DNA of 64,000 nt from Candidatus Epulonipiscium viviparus. Lineage in GTDB: Bacteria > Bacillota > Clostridia > Lachnospirales > Cellulosilyticaceae. Every line of letters starts with the position of its first letter. Position 1 is the first letter of the stretch. The notes under the pieces were generated by a model. That model was not told the DNA's origin. It was given only the letters and a program-made list of their open reading frames with translations, and made no database searches. This document shows, piece after piece, positions 18,545 to 28,100 of this stretch. The stretch lies in NCBI RefSeq assembly GCF_030708075.1, contig NZ_CP117982.1:620001-684000 (forward strand), written 5' to 3'. A program made the translations under genes and the position numbers.

Positions 18545-20866
18545 TTATACTTCCAAACTAACTACATCTATACTACAAGAATCAGATGCTAAGCCATCGG
18601 CAGAAGCGGTCAATGTCAATCGGCCCGCATCGGAAGACTTTGCAATTGCGATGAGCTTGCCGTGAAATGCTTCGCAGTATGGCTGAGCAAAAATACGTGT
18701 GGATGTCGCGTCGCCCGCATCAGAAGCAACGTACTCGCCACCGCTCACCGAAAATACTACTCGGGTATTTGCATGTGGACATATATTTCCAGCTGCATCG
18801 AGCACATCAACTTCAAAATAAGCGAAGTCATCGCCGGTCGCAGCAATTGATGCCGTTTCTGCAGTAACTCGAAGCTTGGCAGGTGCCTCCGCGGTTTTGA
18901 TCGTGGTTGAGAGCCCGTCATCTGCAACAACCATGATTTGGCCAGGTGCAAATACAATATCAGTCCAGATTAGACGATTTGAAAGTAGCTCGTCGTTTTC
19001 ATCTTTGTGCTGAATGCCATGCGAAACACCGTTTACAAATAATTCTGCTGCATGAGCGTGAGTGTAACAATGAATATCTATCACATCGCCCTCATTCCAA
19101 TTCCAGTGTGGCAGTACGTGTACAAATTTTTTGTTGGTCCAGGCAGACATATACGCATATGCTCGATCTTTTTTGAGGCCAGCAAGATCGTAGATGCCAA
19201 AGTATGAACTGCGAGAAGGCCAGTCGGAATGATACGGAGATGGTTCACCCAAATAGTCGAAGCCGGTCCAGACAAATTCTCCTAGTAAATATTTGTACTT
19301 CTTCTGTACAAAAAATTCTCGCTCAGGATAATACGACCACGGTCTGCCTAGCAAATCATATGAAGATGCTTGCAAGTCGGGAGCATTTGGTGCAATGCTA
19401 GGATACTTTACTGGAAAATAATAGTGTCCGCGAGAGCTGAGTGCAGAAGCGGTTTCGCTGCCATATAGAACTGCATCTGGATAAATTTGGTGAAAGCGGT
19501 CATATTGATGCGGCTTATAATTGACGCCAACGATATCAACTTCTGCAGTTAGCCCATTGATAAAAGCGGTTTCGGTGTTGTTAAATCCGGCGGTGGTGGG
19601 GCGAGTATAATCATGAGCGTGGCAAATATCATTAAAAAACTTGGCATATTTCCAGCCATAAATCAGCTTTTGCTCTAAAATTTCGTTGCCAATGGACCAC
19701 ATCAAAACGCTGGGGTGATTTCTGTCGCGGCAAACCATGGCCGTCATATCGGCAATTGCTTCTTGTTTGAAATGTTTGGCATAGCTATTTTTAAGTTTAT
19801 GGAGCTCCCACTCATCGAATGCTTCGTCCATAGTTAGTAAGCCATATTCGTCGCACATATCAAGATATTCGGGAGACGGAGGATTGTGGCTAAATCGAAT
19901 AGCATTGGTGCCGATATCAATAAGTTTTTCGAGCTGGCGACGTATTGCAGAAATATTTACGGCAGCACCTATCGCACCCAGGTCATGATGCATACAGACA
20001 CCGTTTAATTTAATATATTTGTCGTTGATGAAAAGTCCTTTGTTTGCGTCATATTTTATAGTTCGGATGCCAAACTTGGTTGCAGTTGTGTCGGAGTTCT
20101 TTCCTTTTACATGTAGTTTAGCAGTAAAAGTGTAGAGATACGCATTTAACACTTCCCACAGATGATAATTATCTAATGCAATCTGTCCAGAGAACTTCGC
20201 TTTGTTGGAAATAAACTTTTGAGATGCAACAATGTTATTGCTCTGGTCGCAAATTTCAACTTCGAGAATATATTCTTCGGCGGCAATGATGTTGATGTCG
20301 AAATCTATCTCGGCACGTTTGCCTCGAACTGTTGGGCGAACGAATATGGCCTGATATGGGAAATACGCATCTCCTTTCTGAACCAATCGAACATTGCGAT
20401 AGATCCCAGCGCCGGTGTACCATCTGGAGGCATGTCCCTCGGGGCGTACAGATACAGCAACAAGATTGGTGGCGCCAAAGTTGCAAGCCGATGTGGCATC
20501 AACGCAAAAAGAAGTGTAGCCATAGATGTGCCCGCCAACTTTGATGCCATTCACATAGACTGTGCTGTTAGACATGATGCCATCAAACTCGAGAAATACA
20601 TTTTTGGTTGCAGCATCAACAAAGAACTCCTTGCGATACCAGGCCCAATCGGTAATAGGTAATCCGCCAGTTCTGCCAACGTGTACCATGGGTTTGTTGA
20701 TGCCATCGGCCACGATTTTCTCAAATTGCTTATCGTTTTCCTCTGCAAAAGGTCCGTCAATGGCATAGTCGTGAGGCACCGCCACTGTTACAAAATCAGA
20801 ATCATCAAAATCAATTTTATATGCATCATCCTGAGTACTTTTTGCAAATTTCCAAAATTTATCCAT
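18545..20866 (-). CDS. Glycoside hydrolase family 2 (beta-galactosidase type), copy A
   Basis: This 773-residue cytoplasmic enzyme has the GH2 layout: jelly-roll sugar-binding domain, Ig-like domain, TIM-barrel and C-terminal Ig-like domains of the kind common in clostridial beta-galactosidases. The acid/base is E395 in WSIGNEILEQ and the nucleophile is E530 in LLGEFVWTGFDY. No signal peptide is present. The ATG at 20866 follows GGAGG; a TTG at 20878 overlaps that site. It follows the ABC-F gene by 19 bases. A close paralogue lies at 29692 on the opposite strand. Beta-galactosidase or a related activity is likely; the exact sugar is unknown. Confidence 0.92.
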   Translation of the reverse strand: MDKFWKFAKSTQDDAYKIDFDDSDFVTVAVPHDYAIDGPFAEENDKQFEKIVADGINKPMVHVGRTGGLPITDWAWYRKEFFVDAATKNVFLEFDGIMSNSTVYVNGIKVGGHIYGYTSFCVDATSACNFGATNLVAVSVRPEGHASRWYTGAGIYRNVRLVQKGDAYFPYQAIFVRPTVRGKRAEIDFDINIIAAEEYILEVEICDQSNNIVASQKFISNKAKFSGQIALDNYHLWEVLNAYLYTFTAKLHVKGKNSDTTATKFGIRTIKYDANKGLFINDKYIKLNGVCMHHDLGAIGAAVNISAIRRQLEKLIDIGTNAIRFSHNPPSPEYLDMCDEYGLLTMDEAFDEWELHKLKNSYAKHFKQEAIADMTAMVCRDRNHPSVLMWSIGNEILEQKLIYGWKYAKFFNDICHAHDYTRPTTAGFNNTETAFINGLTAEVDIVGVNYKPHQYDRFHQIYPDAVLYGSETASALSSRGHYYFPVKYPSIAPNAPDLQASSYDLLGRPWSYYPEREFFVQKKYKYLLGEFVWTGFDYLGEPSPYHSDWPSRSSYFGIYDLAGLKKDRAYAYMSAWTNKKFVHVLPHWNWNEGDVIDIHCYTHAHAAELFVNGVSHGIQHKDENDELLSNRLIWTDIVFAPGQIMVVADDGLSTTIKTAEAPAKLRVTAETASIAATGDDFAYFEVDVLDAAGNICPHANTRVVFSVSGGEYVASDAGDATSTRIFAQPYCEAFHGKLIAIAKSSDAGRLTLTASADGLASDSCSIDVVSLEV

Positions 20867-20885
20867 GCTTACCTCCAAAGTGTTG

Positions 20886-22433
20886 TTATATAGTTTTAGT
20901 GGTGTAGTCTTCGATATTCATAATTTCTGTTGCAAACGAATTATAAAAAGCTGGTTCGTGTGATACGACTAAAATGGTTCCGCGAAATGAGGCCAGAGCG
21001 CGAGACAATTCATCTTTGGCGTATTGGTCGAGATGATTGGTAGGTTCGTCGAGTACCAGCAAATTGAGTTCGTTGTGTAGAATTTTACATAAGCGTACCT
21101 TTGCATTTTCGCCTCCAGAAAGTACACGCATCAGGCTGGTGATGTGGTCGGTGGTAAGGCCGCATTTTGCAAGTTCGGAACGTACTTCGTGATTGGTCAT
21201 AGATGGATACGCAGCCCACATTTCGTCTAACGCTGTTCGGTTGCTGACTACTTCTTCTTGTTCAAAATAACCCAAATCGATGTTTTCTCCCAATGCCACT
21301 TTTCCTGAAAATGGTGCAGTGATGCCAAGCAATGTTTTGAGTAGGGTAGATTTTCCTAAACCGTTTACACCGCATATGGCAATTTTTTTTCCACGCTCTA
21401 TGCTAAAGTTCATCGGAGAGGTGAGAGCAGAGTCGTATCCGATCACCAAATCATGCGCTTCGATCAAAAATTTACTAGGAGCTTTTGAAAATTTAAAGTT
21501 GAATATAGGCTTTGGTTTTTCGCGAGGCTTTTCTAGCTTGTCCATTTTGTCTAATTGCTTCATGCGGCTTCGAGCCATTCCGGTAGTGGCAACGCGGGCC
21601 TTGTTTCTAGCAATAAAGTCTTCGAGCTTGTCGATCTCCTTTTGCTGTCTATCATACGCTTTTTGTGCTTGTTCTTTTTTTAGAGCATAGACACGCTGAA
21701 ATTCTTCGTAATTGCCGACATACCTGGTGATGTGACTTTTTTCAACGTGATAGATAATATTACAGACATCGTTTACAAATGGAATATCGTGAGATACGAG
21801 AATAAACGCATTTTCATAGTTTTGCAAGTAGCGTTTAAGCCAGGTGATGTGATTTTCGTCGAGATAGTTGGTGGGCTCATCCAAAATTAGGATAGTCGGG
21901 TTTTGTAGCAGCAGCTTGGTAAGTAGAACCTTTGTTCGTTGCCCACCACTAAGCTCAGCTACATTTTTATCAAGCCCGATTTCGGCAAGACCCAGCCCGG
22001 CGGCAACTTCTTCTATCTTGGAATCTAGCACATAAAAACCACTACTGTCAAGGATGTTTTGAATCTCGGCAGCGTCTTCCATAAGGCGGTCAACATCAGA
22101 AGCTTCACCCATTTTGTCGTAAAGCTCTAGCATTTCTTTTTCGAGATCGAACAACGCGTCAAAGGCACGACGTAGGTTTTCGCGAATGGTTGTGCCCTTA
22201 ATAAGTGATGATTGCTGGTCTAGGTATCCTACAGTTACGCGGTTAGACCACTTGACGGTGCCGCTATCTGGCATCAAAGCTCCGGTAATAATATTTAAAA
22301 AAGTGGATTTGCCCTCGCCGTTTGCACCAACAAGAGCAACCTTTTCACCTTTTAATAATCGAAATGAAACATCTTCTAATATGGAACGTGAGCCAAATCC
22401 GTGAGTCACGTTTGATACATCTAATACGCTCAT
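20886..22433 (-). CDS. ABC-F family ATPase (ribosome-associated type)
   Basis: This 515-residue soluble protein has two ABC domains and no membrane segments, the hallmark of ABC-F translation factors or ribosome-protection proteins. Walker A motifs are GANGEGKST (about 36) and GVNGLGKST (about 350), signatures LSGGQRTKV and LSGGENAKV, Walker B LILDEPTNYLD and LVLDEPTNHLD. A charged linker of about 80 residues (around 240-320) separates the domains. It most resembles housekeeping YkpA/YbiT-like members, with no specific sign of antibiotic resistance. AGAAGGAG precedes the ATG. It heads a minus-strand run with GH2 and gerA. Confidence 0.92.
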   Translation of the reverse strand: MSVLDVSNVTHGFGSRSILEDVSFRLLKGEKVALVGANGEGKSTFLNIITGALMPDSGTVKWSNRVTVGYLDQQSSLIKGTTIRENLRRAFDALFDLEKEMLELYDKMGEASDVDRLMEDAAEIQNILDSSGFYVLDSKIEEVAAGLGLAEIGLDKNVAELSGGQRTKVLLTKLLLQNPTILILDEPTNYLDENHITWLKRYLQNYENAFILVSHDIPFVNDVCNIIYHVEKSHITRYVGNYEEFQRVYALKKEQAQKAYDRQQKEIDKLEDFIARNKARVATTGMARSRMKQLDKMDKLEKPREKPKPIFNFKFSKAPSKFLIEAHDLVIGYDSALTSPMNFSIERGKKIAICGVNGLGKSTLLKTLLGITAPFSGKVALGENIDLGYFEQEEVVSNRTALDEMWAAYPSMTNHEVRSELAKCGLTTDHITSLMRVLSGGENAKVRLCKILHNELNLLVLDEPTNHLDQYAKDELSRALASFRGTILVVSHEPAFYNSFATEIMNIEDYTTKTI

Positions 22434-22469
22434 AAAAATTCTCCTTCTGAATATATGCCTAAATATATA

Positions 22470-22494
22470 AAAAATCCCCTCTAGATTTGAGGGG
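22470..22494 (-). terminator. Terminator of the methyltransferase-like gene
   Basis: GAGGGG/CCCCTC (22476-22481 with 22489-22494) form a hairpin; on the minus strand ATTTTTTAT follows. Confidence 0.75.
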
Positions 22495-22535
22495 CAATAC
22501 AGTATAGCATAATTTGGAATGCTTTGTAAATACTA

Positions 22536-23573
22536 TTAGAGTATAAAAGGATCGGTTCGAACCAGGTTGATATTAGAATTGGATGCATCATCGACATTCT
22601 GATAATGTTGCCCTCCGTGGCAATAGTGCCCATCAGCAATATCACGCATTTTGTAGACTCCTGGCTCGTTAGCAAAAGTTTGGATTAGAGAATCTCCCAG
22701 AGGAGGCTTGGCAACTACCTTGTAGGTAACGGCAGAAATATCATTAGGATTCCCTCGATGCTGAACGCTATATTGCACAGAGCTAAAACAACTAGTAGAC
22801 TGGCAATCTTCATTCCAACGTGCGCAAGGTTTTGGCAAAATGTAGCGTAGCATTGTATCCTTCTTTGCTTTCATATAATTGTTGATTTGGTTGTTTAGTG
22901 TAACGGCATTATATTGGCAGTCGTAGTTTTTGGTGGTTACATCCTCAAGAACCAATAGGCCGTTTTGTGTGAGATGCGTTTCGGCAAGTGAGATAATTTG
23001 CGAAAAGATATCGGAGCCATCGAGAAAGTTATATATTTCGTTGCAAAATTTAAATGTATGCATAATATCGACAGTGCTGCCGAGGTGGAGGTTTTTTAGG
23101 GATTGAGCAATAACTTTGGGATTGTTGAATGTTATTTTATAAAGATTAGAGACGAGTTTGTTATGTTGCGAATCGAGTGGGATAAAAGACTGAATATGTT
23201 CAATGAGATGCGTTTGTAGTTGCAGAGCGTTTGCATTGCCGTCTATGGAATAAATTGTAAAAGTTTTGTTAGTAAAATAATGATTGAGGACATTTAGCAG
23301 ACCAAATATATCACCGCCTGTGCCAGAACCAATTGCTATAATCTTGATTTCATCTTTTTGATCAAAAGTTTGCCAGACTATCTGTTGTGCAAATAAATTA
23401 TAATATATCCGGTAGGCTTCTACAAATGTACGCGGAAAGTAGGTTCCCAAATATTTGCGATTTTGATAAGCATCGTTTTCTAAGTTTGCTTTGGTTTCAT
23501 CATAGTTTGTATCATAAATTGCTCCTAAAGTGGTAAAAATATAATTTTCTAACCGGGGGTTAATACTAATCAT
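22536..23573 (-). CDS. Putative class I SAM-dependent methyltransferase with Cys/His tail
   Basis: I do not recognise the family of this 345-residue protein. A Rossmann-type SAM-binding motif is visible, IIAIGSGTGGDIFG near residue 75-92, followed by YSIDGNANAL, the usual acidic strand-2 position. The C-terminal part carries C250, C257 and C262 (spacing C-x6-C-x4-C) and HYCHGGQH with H316, C318, H319 and H323, which could hold zinc or an iron-sulfur cluster. Its substrate cannot be guessed. AAAGGA lies upstream of the ATG. It is divergent from the AraC regulator and has its own terminator. Confidence 0.6.
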   Translation of the reverse strand: MISINPRLENYIFTTLGAIYDTNYDETKANLENDAYQNRKYLGTYFPRTFVEAYRIYYNLFAQQIVWQTFDQKDEIKIIAIGSGTGGDIFGLLNVLNHYFTNKTFTIYSIDGNANALQLQTHLIEHIQSFIPLDSQHNKLVSNLYKITFNNPKVIAQSLKNLHLGSTVDIMHTFKFCNEIYNFLDGSDIFSQIISLAETHLTQNGLLVLEDVTTKNYDCQYNAVTLNNQINNYMKAKKDTMLRYILPKPCARWNEDCQSTSCFSSVQYSVQHRGNPNDISAVTYKVVAKPPLGDSLIQTFANEPGVYKMRDIADGHYCHGGQHYQNVDDASNSNINLVRTDPFIL

Positions 23574-23661
23574 AGTAGTGTCCTTTCTTAGTGAATTTCA
23601 AAAAGTAATTAATAATATTAGTATATTAATTCAAAATTATTTATATGCTTAACTTTTAGCC

Positions 23662-23690
23662 TTGATATTTGATTTTTTTGATACTATAAT
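23662..23690 (+). promoter_or_regulatory. Sigma-A promoter of the araC-like/flavin reductase operon
   Basis: TTGATA (23662-23667), a 17-base spacer and TATAAT (23685-23690). This proves that the TTG at 23662 is a -35 box and not a start codon; transcription should begin near 23697. Confidence 0.85.
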
Positions 23691-23715
23691 TTTGTGTTGT
23701 AGAGGGGTGAGAAAT

Positions 23716-24513
23716 GTGTATTATAGCAACTTAAGAGTAAATTTAATTACAGCAACTTGTGGATACGTAAGCAAGGATTGGGGAGAGGTCAACGAGCATC
23801 CTGATGTAAATAAGTTATATCTAATTCTTGAGGGCGAAGGATCGGTAACGTGCAATAAGACAGAATATTATCCAGAGGTGGGAGATATTATGTTTGTGCC
23901 AAAGGGTTCTCTAAATTCATATGCAACCAATAAAGATAAACCATACAAAAAATACTGGTGCCATTTTGATGCAGATATATTGAGTACAGACATTGCAGTG
24001 TATTTGTCGTTTCCACTTTTGGTAAAAAATGCAAATAAAAAAATATCCTACAAGCTGTTTGCAAAGCTAGTAAAGTACCATGAGAGCAAAAATCCGATAG
24101 ATGCTATATACGCAAAAGCACTGCTATTAAGAATTATACATTTCTATTTTAGTGAATGCGAGTTTGTAAAAATTAATGATGTGCCAAATCAAACTGTAAT
24201 GGGAAAATTGGTAAAGTATATCGATGAAAACCTGGAGCGCAAGATTACTCTAACGGAGCTTGCTAAATTTGCGCATCTTAATGCAAATTATTTGTGTACC
24301 CTATTTTCTAGCACCTTTGGGCAAACTCCAATAGAATATATAACAAACAAAAAGATAGAGAAGGCAAAAATTTTACTGCGAACAACCACTGATACAATCG
24401 AAGAAATTTCAAATACACTGGGATTTAGTTCGCCGTTCTATTTTAGTGCAGTTTTTAAGAAGCGTATAGGATATTCACCATCGCAGTTTAGGCAATCGAG
24501 AATGGGTAAATAA
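23716..24513 (+). CDS. AraC-family transcriptional regulator
   Basis: This 265-residue regulator has an N-terminal cupin-like sensor (about 1-110; EGEGSVTCNKTEYYPEVGD) and a C-terminal double helix-turn-helix (about 165-265; ITLTELAKFAHLNANYL, then IEEISNTLGFSSPFYFSAVFKK). It probably responds to a sugar and controls nearby carbohydrate or redox genes. The start is the GTG at 23716, since GGGGTGA lies five bases upstream and the promoter occupies the sequence before. An ATG at 23714 is out of frame. The flavin reductase gene follows after 12 bases. Confidence 0.9.
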   Translation: MYYSNLRVNLITATCGYVSKDWGEVNEHPDVNKLYLILEGEGSVTCNKTEYYPEVGDIMFVPKGSLNSYATNKDKPYKKYWCHFDADILSTDIAVYLSFPLLVKNANKKISYKLFAKLVKYHESKNPIDAIYAKALLLRIIHFYFSECEFVKINDVPNQTVMGKLVKYIDENLERKITLTELAKFAHLNANYLCTLFSSTFGQTPIEYITNKKIEKAKILLRTTTDTIEEISNTLGFSSPFYFSAVFKKRIGYSPSQFRQSRMGK

Positions 24514-24525
24514 GGAGGTATTGAT

Positions 24526-25146
24526 ATGAAAGTTTATTTAGTAAATGGTAGCGCAAAGCCACAAGGAACAACGTTTACCGCATTGACCAATGTGAAGGAG
24601 AGCTTAGAAGAAAATGGAATAGAAGCCGAGATCTATTGGATAGGTAACAAGGCGATTTCTGGATGCCTAGGTTGTAATGTATGTAGAAAATCTGGCAAAT
24701 GTATTTTGAATGATTCGGTAAATGAGTTTGCACAGCTAGCCAAAGATGCGGATGGCTTTGTATTTGGATCACCGGTTCACTACGCCGCTGCGACGGGGTT
24801 TATTACTGCATTTATGGATAGGCTGTTTTATAGCGCTGGAAAAAATTTGGCATATAAGCCCGCCAGTGCGGTAACTGTCGCTAGACGTGGAGGACAATCG
24901 TCAACGTTCGATCAGCTAAACAAATATTTTACGATCAATCAGATGCCGGTGGTCAGCTCAACGTATTGGAACCAAGTATACGGGCTAAGCGGAGAACAAA
25001 CACAACAAGATATAGAAGGAACACAGGTGATGCAAGTACTAGGCAACAACATGGCGTGGCTTCTAAAATGTATAGAAGCTGGAAAAAATAACGGCATTGT
25101 ACCAAGAGAGTTGCCAGTTTTAGTGCATACAAATTTCGTGCGTTAA
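24526..25146 (+). CDS. NADPH-dependent FMN reductase/flavodoxin-fold protein
   Basis: This 206-residue cytoplasmic flavoprotein has a flavodoxin-like fold: the FMN phosphate loop NGSAKPQGTTF near residue 8, a cysteine segment GCLGCNVCRKSGKC near 46-59 typical of the iron-sulfur flavoprotein/FMN reductase group, and GSPVHYAAATG contacting the flavin. It reduces flavin or a substrate using NAD(P)H; the natural acceptor is unknown. AGGAGG precedes the ATG and it is co-transcribed with the AraC regulator. Confidence 0.88.
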   Translation: MKVYLVNGSAKPQGTTFTALTNVKESLEENGIEAEIYWIGNKAISGCLGCNVCRKSGKCILNDSVNEFAQLAKDADGFVFGSPVHYAAATGFITAFMDRLFYSAGKNLAYKPASAVTVARRGGQSSTFDQLNKYFTINQMPVVSSTYWNQVYGLSGEQTQQDIEGTQVMQVLGNNMAWLLKCIEAGKNNGIVPRELPVLVHTNFVR

Positions 25147-25150
25147 GAAA

Positions 25151-25189
25151 AAGCAATTACTGCCGAAGCTAATTCAGCAGTAGTTGCTT
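25151..25189 (-). terminator. Bidirectional terminator between flavin reductase and polC
   Basis: A 13-base stem with one G-T pair (25151-25163 with 25177-25189). On the minus strand it is followed by TTTTTCTTAA, serving polC; its end overlaps the polC stop codon. Confidence 0.75.
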
Positions 25190-28100
25190 ACATAATGTCC
25201 ATAAAGCTTATTTGGTTTGACTCGGGGAGATCGCCAAGCATTCCAAGTTGATACATTTTATCGATAACGGTTTGATTGACTTTGGTTCGAGTTTTGAATT
25301 CGTCTCGTGATAAAAATGGACCATTCTTTGCAGCTTCGACAACCATGGCGGCAGCTTTGTCGCCCATCCCATCTATTGTTCCTAGAGAAGGCATGATCTG
25401 GCCATCTATAATTTGAAAATCTACGTCAGATGCAGTAAAAATATCGATCGGCTTAAACGAAAAACCTCTGGCATACATCTCCTGTACAATTCGCATATCC
25501 TTGAGTGTATCTTGATCCTTTGCAGTTTGCTTATCTTTGGGCATAGAGGTGATTGCCTTCATATTGGCTTCTAACTTTTCTTTGCCAAAACACATCAGTT
25601 CGTAGTTAAATGATGATGCGCGTATGCTAAAGAATGCCGTATAGTAGGCAAGTGGATGAAATACCTTATACCAAGCAATGCGCCAGGCCATCATAACATA
25701 TGCGGCAGCGTGGGCCTTTGGAAACATATACTTAATTTTCTTGCATGACCAAATATACCAGTCGGGTACATCTTTTTCTAGCATAGCCTGTTCCCATTCG
25801 GGCTTTAGGCCTTTGCCTTTACGGACGCTTTCCATAATGGTGAATGCTGTTCCGGCTTCGAGCCCCATGCTTATTAAATAAGTCATAATGTCATCGCGAG
25901 TGCATATAACAGTTGAGATGGTGCCCTTGCCTTCTTCGATCAAAGTTTGTGCATTGCCGAGCCACACGTCGGTGCCATGAGATAACCCAGAAATTCGAAC
26001 GAGGTCAGAAAAATTTTGCGGCTTCGCATCTAATAGCATCTGGATAACGAAATCTGTTCCAAATTCTGGAACTCCTAAAGACCCAAGTTGAATTCCAGAA
26101 ATGTCTGCTGGCTGTATGCCTAATACTGCAGTGCCATGAAATAGCGCCATCACGTCTTTGTCGTCTAGCCGTATAGTTGCAGAAGAAATCCCTGTTATAT
26201 CTTCTAATCGTCGAATAATTGTAGGATCATCGTGCCCCAGAATATCAAGTTTTAGTAGGTTGTGATCTATTGAGTGATACTCATAATGCGTTGTGATAAT
26301 AGGAGTATTCACATCGTTGGCGGGATGTTGGACGGCACAAAATTCGTATATATCGCGATCATGGGGAACGACGATAATGCCGCCGGGGTGTTGCCCTGTG
26401 GTTCGCTTAACGCCAGTACATCCCGAAGCAATTCGTCGCATCTCGGCACGGCGCTTAGAAAGTTGTCGCTTTTCAAGATATTTGAATACATACATTAAGG
26501 CAGTTTTATCAGCAACAGTGCCTATGGTGCCAGCTCTAAATGCCTTGCCCTCTCCAAAAAGCACTTCTACATATTTATGTGCCTTCGATTGATATTCACC
26601 CGAAAAGTTGAGGTCGATATCGGGTTCTTTGTCGCCGTAGAATCCCAAAAATGTTTCGAAAGGAATGTCGTGGCCTTCTTTGTTGAGTGGTGTTTGGCAT
26701 TTGGGACAATTTCGATCGGGGATGTCGCAACCCGAGGTGCCTGCGGAGTTGGTATCAAAATCTGTATAAAAGCATTGGGGGCATATATAGTGTGCAGCCA
26801 GCGGATTTACCTCTGTAATTCCAGACATTGTTGCTGCAAATGATGAGCCAACCGAACCTCGCGAGCCTACCAGATACCCGTGGTCGTTGGAGTCCCACAC
26901 AAGCTTTTGCGCAATGATATACATCACGGCATAGCCATTGCTAATGATAGAGTTTAACTCGCGCTCGAGTCTAGCAGTAACGGGCTCTGGCAAGTCGGGG
27001 CCATAAATTTCATGAGCTTTGTCATAGCAAATCTTACGTAGCTCCTTGTCGGAATCGGCAATTACGGGAGGGCACTTGTCGGGCAACACGGGTGAAATTT
27101 TTTCGATCTGCGTTGCAATAGCATTGGTATTTTCTACAACGACTTCATATGCTTTTGCAGAGCCGAGGTAACTAAATTCGTCGAGCATCTCATCGGTGGT
27201 TCGAAAATATAACGGCGGTTGCAAGTCCGCATCTTTAAAACCTTTGTAGTCCATCAAAATACGTCTATAAATTTCGTCTTCGGGGTCTAAAAAATGTACA
27301 TCGCAGGTTGCGACGACGCGCTTGCCACACTTTTCTCCAAGTTGAACTATCCTTTTGTTATAATCTTCCAAATCTTTCCTGGATGTTGCAGCATGCTTAT
27401 CACTGCGTATCATAAACTCATTATTCATGGTGGGCTGAATTTCGAGATAATCATAAAAGTCCACGATGCTTTCGATGTTGTTGCTATCTCTTAGTAGTGC
27501 AGAAAAAACTTCTCCAGCTTCGCAGGCAGAGCCGATGATAAGTCCTTCACGATGCTGGGCTATCAAACTTTTTGGCATTCGGGGGCGCCGAGCGAAGTAG
27601 TCGAGATGCGATGCGGAAACGAGTTTGTTGAGATTTATGCGACCGATTTCATTTTTGACCAAGATGATGCCATGATATGTGGGTAATTTTTTTATAGCTT
27701 CGGCGGAAGTGTTGCTTAGCTCGTTGAGTTGATCGAGGTTGCGGATTTCTCTTTGCGCAAGCATTTCTATAAATTTGAGAAAAATTTCGGCAGTGGCGGA
27801 GGCATCGTCAACGGCCCTATGATGGTTTTTGAGCGACACCTTAAGTTTGTTGGCAATGTTGGAGAGCTTTGCGTTGCCAAGATTTGGAAGAAGAATTCGC
27901 GCCATAGAGACAGTGTCTATATAGGTTTTGTTAAATTCGATTGCGAGGTCGCGGGTGTTGTGTAATATAAAACCCATATCAAAATCTGCGTTATGTGCAA
28001 CCAATATTGCGGAGGCGCAAAACTCCACAAACTGCGGCAAGACGGCGGCGATGGTGGGCGCATCTGCGATATCGGTAGTGGTTATGCCGGTTAATTCGGT

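Noticed and set aside
23662-23715. Upstream TTG start for the AraC regulator
   Set aside because: That TTG is part of a -35 box with TATAAT 17 bases later; the GTG at 23716 has a proper ribosome site.
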